A DNA stretch of 7,139 nt, taken from NCBI GenBank assembly GCA_031274845.1, contig JAISPN010000167.1, positions 1 through 7,139 of the forward strand, in the 5' to 3' direction. Source of the DNA: Acidobacteriaceae bacterium. Its GTDB lineage: Bacteria; Acidobacteriota; Vicinamibacteria; Vicinamibacterales; CAVVIG01. How positions within the stretch are numbered: the stretch's first letter is position 1; every line of letters starts with the position of its first letter. A program made the position numbers and the translations under genes. Under the pieces are notes generated by a model, which worked only from the letters and a program-made list of their open reading frames with translations, ran no database searches and was not told the origin of the DNA. Below, in pieces: positions 1 through 4,956 of this stretch.

Positions 1-43
1 AAGTGAACACGAGAACCGCACATAGCATCAGCGCACGTCGCAT
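1..43 (-). CDS. N-terminus of a probable exported protein, truncated by the left window edge
   Basis: Only the first 14 codons lie in the window, reading MRRALMLCAVLVFT on the minus strand. A double arginine followed by an unbroken hydrophobic stretch is what the n- and h-regions of a Sec signal peptide or lipoprotein signal look like. The ATG at 43 is preceded by GGGAG with 6 nt spacing, good for a Shine-Dalgarno site; a second in-frame ATG at 49 directly abuts that site and is a worse start. The gene begins 51 bp downstream of the pepT stop on the same strand, so it could be the next gene of a pepT transcript. Nothing of the mature protein is visible, so no function can be given. The ORF is inferred from start context and composition alone. 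Confidence 0.6.
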   Translation of the reverse strand, partial: MRRALMLCAVLVFT

Positions 44-49
44 CGTCAT

Positions 50-54
50 CTCCC
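50..54 (-). promoter_or_regulatory. Shine-Dalgarno site GGGAG of the left-edge gene
   Basis: GGGAG on the minus strand, 6 nt before the ATG at 43. It decides between the two in-frame ATGs at 49 and 43, because the one at 49 touches the site. Confidence 0.55.
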
Positions 55-94
55 ACACAAGATCGATCTGAAACCACTGAGCGTCACTCAAGCA

Positions 95-1369
95 CTATAC
101 CGCGCGGTCCGCGTGTGACGGGCGTTCGCTCCAGACGCGGGCGAGGTTCACGATGACCTCGACTGCTTTCTCCATGTCCTGCACCGACACCCACTCGAGC
201 CGGGAATGGAAATTATGCCCACCGGCAAAAAGGTTCGGCGTCGGGAGTCCCATGAACGACAGCTTGCACCCGTCGGTGCCGCCGCGAATGGGACGCTCGC
301 GCACGGTCACGCCGCTCCGGCGCATCGCTTCCCGCGCGTGCTCGGCAACCTGCGGATCGCCATCAAGCATCTCTTTCATGTTGCGATACGACTCCTGCAC
401 CTCCGTCTCGCACGACGCCCCCGGCCAGTCGCGGATCGTCTCGACCGCAAGCGTCCGGAGCCACGCTTCCTTCTCCAGAAGACCCTCTGTCGTGAAGTCG
501 CGGACGAGCAGCTTGACGCGCGTCTCCTCGACGGCCGCGTCGACCACATACGGGTGCACGTACCCGTCGTAGCCATCCGTCGTTTCCGGCGACAGCCGAT
601 CGGACGGGAGACGCGCGATGAAGTCGGCGGCGACCTTGATGGCGTTAATCATCCGTCCCTTCGCGTAGCCAGGATGCGTGTTGTGGCCGCGAAAAGTCAC
701 CGTCATCGCATCCGCGGAGAAGCTTTCGGTTTCAAGCTCGCCGCGGCTGCTGCCATCCATCGTGTAGGCGCAGCGGGCGCCAAAGCGCGCGACGTCGAAG
801 TACTTCGTTCCGGCGCCAACCTCTTCGTCGGGCGTGAACCCGATCCGGATCGCGCCGTGCGGAATCTCCGGATGCCGCACGAGATACTCCGCCGCCGCCA
901 TGATTTCCGCGACGCCGGCCTTGTCGTCCGCGCCCAGCAGCGTCGCGCCAGACGCCGTGACGATGTCGTGGCCGAACTGTTCGCGGAGCGACGGCTGCTC
1001 GGACAGACGAAGCACGGCGGACGGATCGTCCGGCAGCACTAAATCTTCTCCCTGGTAATTGCGATGGACGATCGGCGTGACACCCGCGCCTGACAGATCC
1101 GGCGACGTGTCGACGTGCGCGATGAATCCGACGACCGGCGCATCCTCGTGGCCGCTCGCCGGCGGAATCGTCGCAAAGACGTAGCCGTAATCGTCGAGCG
1201 TCACGTCGGCGAGGCCGATGTCGCGCAGTTCGCGAGCCAATAGACGCAACAGATCGAACTGCGTCGCCGTGCTTGGATAGGTCTCGCTCCCTTCGGTCGA
1301 TTGCGTGTCGATCGCGACGTAGCGGAGAAAGCGTTCGAGGACAGAGGTCTTGCCAGCAAAATCGGGCAT
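95..1369 (-). CDS. pepT: Peptidase T (tripeptide aminopeptidase, M20B zinc peptidase)
   Basis: Cytoplasmic dinuclear-zinc exopeptidase of the M20B family that removes the N-terminal residue of tripeptides. In numbering from the furthest upstream ATG (1387, 430 aa) the family motifs are all present: HVDTSPD at 91-97 (metal His91, bridging region Asp93), LGADDKAG at 151-158 (Asp154), PDEEVG with catalytic Glu188 and Glu189, YTMDG with Asp211, the lid-domain HNTHPG with His238, RGGTDG near 368-373, and GGHNFHS with metal His394. These match the E. coli PepT ligands as I remember them, and length fits (E. coli about 408 aa). I chose the ATG at 1369 (424 aa, starting MPDFAGK) because a GAGG lies upstream at 12 nt and the family starts just before LERFL; the ATG at 1387 lacks any ribosome site but cannot be excluded. 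No signal peptide, no missing residue. Divergent from the PAL-like gene. Confidence 0.95.
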   Translation of the reverse strand: MPDFAGKTSVLERFLRYVAIDTQSTEGSETYPSTATQFDLLRLLARELRDIGLADVTLDDYGYVFATIPPASGHEDAPVVGFIAHVDTSPDLSGAGVTPIVHRNYQGEDLVLPDDPSAVLRLSEQPSLREQFGHDIVTASGATLLGADDKAGVAEIMAAAEYLVRHPEIPHGAIRIGFTPDEEVGAGTKYFDVARFGARCAYTMDGSSRGELETESFSADAMTVTFRGHNTHPGYAKGRMINAIKVAADFIARLPSDRLSPETTDGYDGYVHPYVVDAAVEETRVKLLVRDFTTEGLLEKEAWLRTLAVETIRDWPGASCETEVQESYRNMKEMLDGDPQVAEHAREAMRRSGVTVRERPIRGGTDGCKLSFMGLPTPNLFAGGHNFHSRLEWVSVQDMEKAVEVIVNLARVWSERPSHADRAV

Positions 1370-1459
1370 CGCGCGATTCTGCCTCATCGCGCGGCCGGTT
1401 CACCACTACACCAGGAATCCTCTTGCGCGGCGGCGGCATCGTGGGGCACCATCGCGCTC

Positions 1460-2407
1460 ATGTTCGTCTTCCTCCTCCTCTTCCTGCTGCAAACGCGCAA
1501 CGTCCCTGGCGTGCTCGACGCGCCCGATCCCGCGCAGATGGAAAATGTGCCACCGCTCGGCTATCACGCGATCGAGAACGGCGTCACGCTGCCGGCCGGC
1601 ATCACGCTCGGCGCCTCGTCTGGCGTCGCCTTCGACGCGCAAGGGCATCTGTGGGTGCTCAACCGCGGCCCGCATCCAATCATCGAGTTCGATCAGCAAG
1701 GACGCTTCATGCGCTCGATGGGCGAAGGACTCTACAGCCGCGGCCACGGCCTGCGCATCGCGCCCGACGGCAACATCTGGACGACCGATGTGCAAGGGCA
1801 CACGGTGATGAAGATGAGCCCAACCGGCGAACTGCTGCTGACGCTCGGCACGCGCGGCAAACCAGGCAGCTGGGACGAAGCCGCCGGCACGCATCTCTTC
1901 TTCGAACCGGCCGACATCGCTTTCGCGCCAAACGGCGATCTGTTCGTCGTGCAGGGGCACGGCCGCGGCGAAGGGCGCGTGCTGCGCTTCGACAGCGCCG
2001 GCACATTCATCACGAGTTGGGGCGGCAAGGGCACGGCGCCCGGACAATTCGATCAGCCGCACTCCATCCTCATCGTCAACAACCAGGTGCTCGTCGCGGA
2101 TCGCGAGAACCGGCGCGTCCAGATCTTCGACATGAACGGCACGTTCCTCAAGGCGTGGGCGTTCAAAGGGCTGCCGTGCGGGCTCTTGATGGGCCCCGAC
2201 CAACAGCTCTACCTCGCCACCGGATTCTCTGGTCAGATCTTGCGGCTGAACGCTGGCGGCCAACCGGTCGCGATGATGGGCCAGCCCGGTCCAGGCCCAG
2301 CGCTCGGCGAGTTCGGCGAAGCGCACTACATGGCCATCGCGCCGGACGGAGATATCTACGTCGCCGATACGATCAACGCCGTGCTGCACCGCGTCTCGAA
2401 ACGATAA
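1460..2407 (+). CDS. NHL-repeat beta-propeller, peptidyl-alpha-hydroxyglycine alpha-amidating lyase (PAL)-like
   Basis: 315-residue protein made almost entirely of NHL-type blades, each with a DG.(I/L)(W/Y/F)V-like strand (HLWVLNRG, GNIWTTD, GDLFVVQG, QVLVADREN, QQLYLAT, GDIYVAD). It lines up with the PAL half of animal peptidylglycine alpha-amidating monooxygenase, as recalled. The three zinc histidines correspond to His96 (GHG), His201 (QPHSI) and His289 (AHYM); catalytic arginines to Arg69 (NRG) and Arg215 (VADREN). The catalytic tyrosine position appears to be His167 (QGHGRGEG), so lyase activity is doubtful. The ATG at 1460 is the only usual start clear of the pepT start region; the ATG at 1301 would lie inside pepT. 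It gives a short hydrophobic N-terminus (MFVFLLLFLL) without an arginine, so the exact N-terminus is unsure, but export or anchoring is likely. The substrate is unknown. A cupin gene follows after 58 bp. Confidence 0.8.
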   Translation: MFVFLLLFLLQTRNVPGVLDAPDPAQMENVPPLGYHAIENGVTLPAGITLGASSGVAFDAQGHLWVLNRGPHPIIEFDQQGRFMRSMGEGLYSRGHGLRIAPDGNIWTTDVQGHTVMKMSPTGELLLTLGTRGKPGSWDEAAGTHLFFEPADIAFAPNGDLFVVQGHGRGEGRVLRFDSAGTFITSWGGKGTAPGQFDQPHSILIVNNQVLVADRENRRVQIFDMNGTFLKAWAFKGLPCGLLMGPDQQLYLATGFSGQILRLNAGGQPVAMMGQPGPGPALGEFGEAHYMAIAPDGDIYVADTINAVLHRVSKR

Positions 2408-2465
2408 CGACGTAGCAGGCTCGTGTAGGATGTGACCGCTGACGAGCGATTCAGGAGGAACGTTC

Positions 2466-3146
2466 ATGAAACAGAGTGCACAGAAGATCTTGGTGATGGT
2501 GGTGGCCGTGACGCCAGTCGCGCTCTCGGCGCAACCGAGACCGGGGAACCCCACCACCGCGACGGTCATCACGAAGGCGGAGATCGACAAGATCAACGCC
2601 ACGGAACAAAACCAGCAGACGCGCGACGAAAACGCGCGGGTCGTCGATATCGGTGACGGATGGAGCATGGAACTGGGTGTCATCCACCGCTCCTCCACGC
2701 GCAATCGTCCCGCGGCAGCCGCCGCGCCGGCCGCCCGTGGCGCCGCGCCTGCCGCCGCTCGTGGGGCCGCGCCGCAAGTCACCCCCTGCGGCGAGCAGAT
2801 GGCCACTCCGCCCGCGGATGCCATCCCGGGCGCCATCACGCACGACAACCAGACCGAGGGTTACTACATCATCTCTGGCGCCGGAACCGCATTCATCGAT
2901 GGCAAAGTCGTCAACGGCCGCAAGAGCACGTCCAATCCCGACGGGGGACCGAACGGTCCTGGCTGCGGCGGTCTCGCGGTCGGGTCACGCAAAGTCGAGT
3001 TGAAGGTGGGTGACGTGCTGATCGTGCCGCCCGGCGTTATTCATGGCTGGGCCGACATTCCGGATCACGTGGACTATCTCAGCTTCCGTCCGTCGCACGA
3101 TGTGATGAAGAACGGCTGGGTGAACCCCACCATCGCGCCGAAATAG
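2466..3146 (+). CDS. Secreted cupin-domain protein
   Basis: 226 residues with a Sec signal peptide (MKQSAQKILV, hydrophobic to Ala20, likely cleavage after SA at 22). The start is firm: AGGAGG at 2453-2458 sits 7 nt before the ATG. A conserved-looking N-terminal segment (PGNPTTATVIT, 26-36) precedes a split cupin fold. Motif 1 is HDNQTEGYYIISG (126-138) with His126 and Glu131 but Asn at the second usual histidine; motif 2 is GDVLIVPPGVIHGW (182-195) with His193. A metal site of two His plus Glu is therefore plausible. Residues 80-103 form an Ala/Pro/Arg-Gly low-complexity loop. Cys108 and Cys167 could form a periplasmic disulfide. Cupins range from enzymes to sugar or metal binders, and no specific activity can be assigned. 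Same strand as the PAL-like gene, so a shared transcript is possible. Confidence 0.85.
   Translation: MKQSAQKILVMVVAVTPVALSAQPRPGNPTTATVITKAEIDKINATEQNQQTRDENARVVDIGDGWSMELGVIHRSSTRNRPAAAAAPAARGAAPAAARGAAPQVTPCGEQMATPPADAIPGAITHDNQTEGYYIISGAGTAFIDGKVVNGRKSTSNPDGGPNGPGCGGLAVGSRKVELKVGDVLIVPPGVIHGWADIPDHVDYLSFRPSHDVMKNGWVNPTIAPK
2730..2774 (+). repeat. 24-bp tandem duplication inside the cupin gene (Ala/Arg/Gly/Pro-rich loop)
   Basis: Two adjacent units with an 8-residue period encode AARGAAPA then AARGAAP (residues 89-103). They lie in the loop between the first beta strands and cupin motif 1. The period is a multiple of three, so length change would keep the frame. Confidence 0.6.
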
Positions 3147-3170
3147 CGCACGCGCGAATTCCCCCATGTT

Positions 3171-3196
3171 CCCCTCTCCTGTAGACAGGAGAGGGG
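3171..3196. terminator. Perfect 11-bp hairpin between convergent genes, probable bidirectional terminator
   Basis: CCCCTCTCCTG, loop TAGA, CAGGAGAGGGG. It lies 24 bp after the cupin stop and 112 bp after the anti-sigma stop on the other strand. The stem is very GC-rich, but neither side has a T tract, so it is not a classical intrinsic terminator. A dispersed intergenic palindrome is the alternative. Confidence 0.5.
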
Positions 3197-3236
3197 CCAT
3201 CTCACACCGCAACGCCCCTCGCCCACGTATGGGAGC

Positions 3237-3256
3237 TCACGTCATCACAGACGTGA
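3237..3256. repeat. 7-bp inverted repeat downstream of the anti-sigma gene
   Basis: TCACGTC, six bases ATCACA, then GACGTGA. It lies 52 bp after the anti-sigma stop in the minus direction, and could be a weak second transcript-end hairpin or a protein-binding dyad. There is no T tract. Confidence 0.3.
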
Positions 3257-3308
3257 CGCGCAATCCGCCTGCCGTGAACTCGCCACCACGTGTCTACCGC
3301 GAGGGCGC

Positions 3309-3545
3309 TTAGTCGTCGAGCAACTGACGAATCGCGGCGCTGGCCCGTTGACGCACCGCCTCCGGCAACTCCGTGTTCGCCGCCTGACGGCACAACCCGA
3401 CGGTCTGCCGTAATCCATCGACGAAAGCAGCGCAGCCCGGACAGGTGCGGCTGTGTTGCTCGATCGCCTCGCACGCGCGCGCGTCGAGCTCGCCATCGAG
3501 GTAGGCGGAAATGTTCTCCAGTGTGTCCCTGCACGGCCTCGTCAT
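3309..3545 (-). CDS. Zinc-binding anti-sigma factor (zf-HC2/ZAS type), soluble and cysteine-rich
   Basis: 78-residue protein with the ZAS signature H-x3-C-x2-C (His31, Cys35, Cys38) and an N-terminal helix ending SAYLDGELD, the usual opening of anti-sigma factors that hold ECF sigma factors inactive. Cys5 is placed like the fourth zinc ligand of RsrA; Cys25 and Cys52 are extra, making five cysteines in 78 residues. There is no transmembrane segment and no periplasmic domain, so it should act in the cytoplasm. Its ATG overlaps the sigma stop codon as ATGA (3542-3545), so translation is coupled and the two proteins should be made in matched amounts, the standard arrangement for a cognate pair. 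The C-terminus (AVRQRASAAIRQLLDD) is probably a helix that contacts sigma. Redox sensing, as in RsrA, is an inference from cysteine content only. Confidence 0.87.
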   Translation of the reverse strand: MTRPCRDTLENISAYLDGELDARACEAIEQHSRTCPGCAAFVDGLRQTVGLCRQAANTELPEAVRQRASAAIRQLLDD

Positions 3546-4135
3546 ACGTTCTCCAGATGCTGCCGCAGCCGTACACGCGCGCGGTGCAGCCGCTGCTTCA
3601 CGTTGGCTTCCGAATAGCCGGTGATGGCCGCCACCTCGCGCGTCGACAACCCTTCCATCTCGCGCAGCACGACAATCATCCGGTACGCCGCCGGCAGCCG
3701 GTCGAGCGCCGCGCGCAACCGCGCGCCCACCGCCGCCTGCACCAGTTGCTCGTCTACCGGCATCGCGCGATCCGCAATCGCCGCCAGCGACGGATCGTCA
3801 CCCGCGTGCACATCGATCGGCACAAACCCCGCGGGCTCGCCCACGCGCCGCCGCCGCTTCATCAAACACGCATTGCGGACGGTGGCATAGAGCCAGGTGC
3901 GAAAGGCGGACGGATCGTCGATGCGCCGCACGTACTGAAACGTGTTGAGCAGCGCCTCCTGCATGACATCCTCGGCATCCTCGGGATGCCCGCACACGAG
4001 GATGCTGAACCGATAGGCCACCTCCTGCGCGCGCATCAGCAACCGCTCCATCGCCGCCCGGCTGCCGCCCATCGCCTCCCGCACCAGCGCGGCATACTCC
4101 GCGCGGACGATCTGGTCATCTGGCCGTCTGGTCAT
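3542..4135 (-). CDS. ECF-type RNA polymerase sigma factor (sigma-70 family)
   Basis: Redirects RNA polymerase to its own promoter set. In numbering from the furthest upstream ATG (4240, 232 aa): region 2 spans about 50-130, with the core-binding HPEDAEDVMQEALLNTF at 85-101 and the -10 recognition stretch AFRTWLYATVRNACLMKRRR at 112-131; region 4 spans about 178-229, with LPAAYRMIVVLREMEGLS and the helix-turn-helix STREVAAITGYSEANVKQRLHRAR. There is no region 1.1 or 3, as expected for ECF. Starts are possible at 4240, 4180 and 4135, none with a Shine-Dalgarno site. I chose 4135 (197 aa) because the residues before it are translated octamer repeat (TRSPDRQI... TRRPDDQI) and the domain begins soon after. 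The ATGs at 4180 and 4135 belong to the repeat itself. Regulated post-translationally by the overlapping anti-sigma gene. Confidence 0.9.
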   Translation of the reverse strand: MTRRPDDQIVRAEYAALVREAMGGSRAAMERLLMRAQEVAYRFSILVCGHPEDAEDVMQEALLNTFQYVRRIDDPSAFRTWLYATVRNACLMKRRRRVGEPAGFVPIDVHAGDDPSLAAIADRAMPVDEQLVQAAVGARLRAALDRLPAAYRMIVVLREMEGLSTREVAAITGYSEANVKQRLHRARVRLRQHLENV

Positions 4136-4177
4136 TTCATCTGGTGCTTGAGCGATCTGGCGATCTGGTGATCTGGT
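4109..4177 (-). repeat. Array A: seven degenerate octamers RCCAGATS/SATCTGGY
   Basis: On the plus strand: GATCTGGT, CATCTGGC, CGTCTGGT (4109-4132, contiguous), spacer CATTT, CATCTGGT (4138-4145), a decayed unit GCTTGAGC, then GATCTGGC, GATCTGGT, GATCTGGT (4154-4177). The 8-bp phase is kept within each block, and both blocks end in TCTGGTCATT. The array overlaps the putative 5' end of the sigma gene, where it reads as codons for MTRSPD-like peptides. Eight is not a multiple of three, so this is not a coding-driven repeat. Confidence 0.85.
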
Positions 4178-4369
4178 CATTGACGAATCGGAACATTTCA
4201 CGCGGCAACGAGCCCGCCACAAACACGAGCCCCCACTCATTCAATCGCAACGATCAAATCGTAACGAAAAGCAGCGCGCGACCGAGCGAAGCGTTCTGTG
4301 AAGAGCCTGACGGCTGCGCGCAGACGATTCAGGATTGCCCCCAATAACCCAACGACCAGATCACCAGAT
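4163..4369. repeat. 207-bp segment bounded by 16-bp perfect inverted repeats
   Basis: Left arm ATCTGGTGATCTGGTC (4163-4178) is exactly complementary to right arm GACCAGATCACCAGAT (4354-4369), leaving 175 bp between. The interior has no convincing gene and looks less GC-rich than the flanking coding DNA. It contains a direct repeat ATCGYAACGA at 4244-4253 and 4258-4267. The arms are the inner edges of octamer arrays A and B, so the segment could be a small non-autonomous element or an insertion between two repeat arrays. Confidence 0.6.
4244..4267. repeat. 10-bp direct repeat ATCGYAACGA, 14-bp period
   Basis: ATCGCAACGA, TCAA, ATCGTAACGA. It lies just upstream of the furthest possible sigma start (4240) in the minus direction, where a promoter or operator could sit. 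I see no clear -35/-10 pair nearby, so regulatory use is only a possibility. Confidence 0.3.
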
Positions 4370-4378
4370 GACGAGATG
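4355..4378 (+). repeat. Array B: three contiguous octamers next to the osmC stop codon
   Basis: ACCAGATC, ACCAGATG, ACGAGATG in perfect 8-bp phase, in opposite orientation to array A. The array ends one base before the reverse-strand stop codon of the OsmC gene (4380-4382), so it lies immediately downstream of that gene. Confidence 0.8.
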
Positions 4379-4379
4379 A

Positions 4380-4808
4380 CTAGCTCGCGATCGTGGCCTC
4401 CAGACGAACCTCCGCGTTCATCGAGTTCGTGATGAGGCAACTGCGCTTGGCCTTGTCGAGCACCCGGTGCGCCAGCCCGTGATCGATCCCCTCCGCGAGC
4501 GTCAGGTGGACGTGCAACTCGATCGTAGTGAAACGCATGACGCCGTCAACCCGATCCAGCGTCCCGGTTGCCGCGCAGCGCATGTCGAGCCACTCCAGAT
4601 GTGACGCGCGCGCGACGCCGCGAAAGGTGATCGCGAAGCAATCGGCAGCCGCGCCCACCAGCATCGTCTCTGGCGACCACAACCCGCCGGGACCATCGAA
4701 TTCCACTGGCGCCTCGGTCGAGAGCGGCGAGAGCCCCTCCGAGATCAAATGAATCTCACCAACTACAGGAATCGCCGTCACGACATAGTGATGGGGCAAG
4801 GGCAGCAT
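4380..4808 (-). CDS. OsmC family protein (Ohr/OsmC-type thiol peroxidase fold)
   Basis: 142-residue protein with the OsmC signature GGLWSPETMLVGAAADCF (41-58) and both reactive-cysteine positions of the family: Cys57 after the helix-leading SPE.ML.GAA.A, and Cys124 in KRSCLITNSM. Family members reduce organic or fatty-acid hydroperoxides in the cytoplasm through these two cysteines, recycled by dithiol donors such as lipoylated proteins. An extra Cys78 is present. The YhfA-like or general OsmC subgroup seems likelier than Ohr proper, but this is not certain. The ATG at 4808 has a GGAGG (4819-4823) 10 nt upstream, so the start is well supported. The protein is full length for the family and has no signal peptide. 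It lies upstream of the sigma/anti-sigma pair on the same strand, separated by about 245 bp of repeat-rich DNA, so co-transcription is possible but not shown. Confidence 0.88.
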   Translation of the reverse strand: MLPLPHHYVVTAIPVVGEIHLISEGLSPLSTEAPVEFDGPGGLWSPETMLVGAAADCFAITFRGVARASHLEWLDMRCAATGTLDRVDGVMRFTTIELHVHLTLAEGIDHGLAHRVLDKAKRSCLITNSMNAEVRLEATIAS

Positions 4809-4830
4809 CAGTCACACACCTCCGTTACGA

Positions 4831-4947
4831 GAGAGATGCAGGAACGGCACAAAAGGTGACAGCGATCGTCTGGTCATTGACGGAATGACCAAACGGCGAG
4901 ATGACGAGATCCCGCCTGTCACCTCGTCCGCCGTTTCTGCATCTCTC
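4831..4947. repeat. 117-nt near-palindrome (cluster C) in the osmC/tolC divergent intergenic region
   Basis: Outer arms 4831-4862 and 4916-4947 are complementary at 27 of 32 positions without gaps; GAGAGATGCAG, AACGGC and AGGTGACAG are conserved. Inside is a perfect 8-bp hairpin, TGGTCATT GACGG AATGACCA (4871-4891). Three octamers follow it in 8-bp phase: ACCAAACG, GCGAGATG, ACGAGATC (4888-4911). As RNA or cruciform the whole unit could fold as one long hairpin. It begins 22 nt from the osmC start and ends 9 nt before the preferred tolC start. Confidence 0.8.
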
Positions 4948-4956
4948 CGACACAAC

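Noticed and set aside
206..1042. 278-codon plus-strand frame opposite pepT
   Set aside because: Arg/His-rich shadow of a clear PepT coding frame; no ribosome site or domain.
1301..1459. N-terminal extension of the PAL-like protein from the ATG at 1301
   Set aside because: It would overlap the divergent pepT coding region, and the added residues show no signal or domain character.
1406..2848. Long 480-codon open frame on the minus strand opposite the PAL-like and cupin genes
   Set aside because: It is antisense to two well-supported genes, has no recognisable domain and is low-complexity (His/Arg/Ala/Glu runs). Long shadow frames are expected in high-GC DNA.
3290..4171. 293-codon plus-strand frame opposite the sigma and anti-sigma genes
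   Set aside because: Antisense to two genes with textbook motifs and coupled starts; composition is Arg/His/Pro-rich noise ending in translated octamer repeat.
4109..4378. CRISPR-like array
   Set aside because: The units are 8 bp with no unique spacers of regular length and occur in both orientations, so this is not CRISPR.
4144..4440. Small frames on both strands across the osmC-sigma gap
   Set aside because: They run through repeats or the end of osmC, lack ribosome sites and have no recognisable product.
4841..4870. ECF-type promoter (GGAAC ... CGTC) in front of tolC
   Set aside because: The spacing is 21 bp, longer than the usual 16-17 bp, and the sequence is explained by the palindrome arm.
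4885..4956. N-terminal extension of the TolC-family protein
   Set aside because: The added 24 residues come from the palindrome and octamers and would bury the signal peptide; the start at 4957 leaves a normal one.
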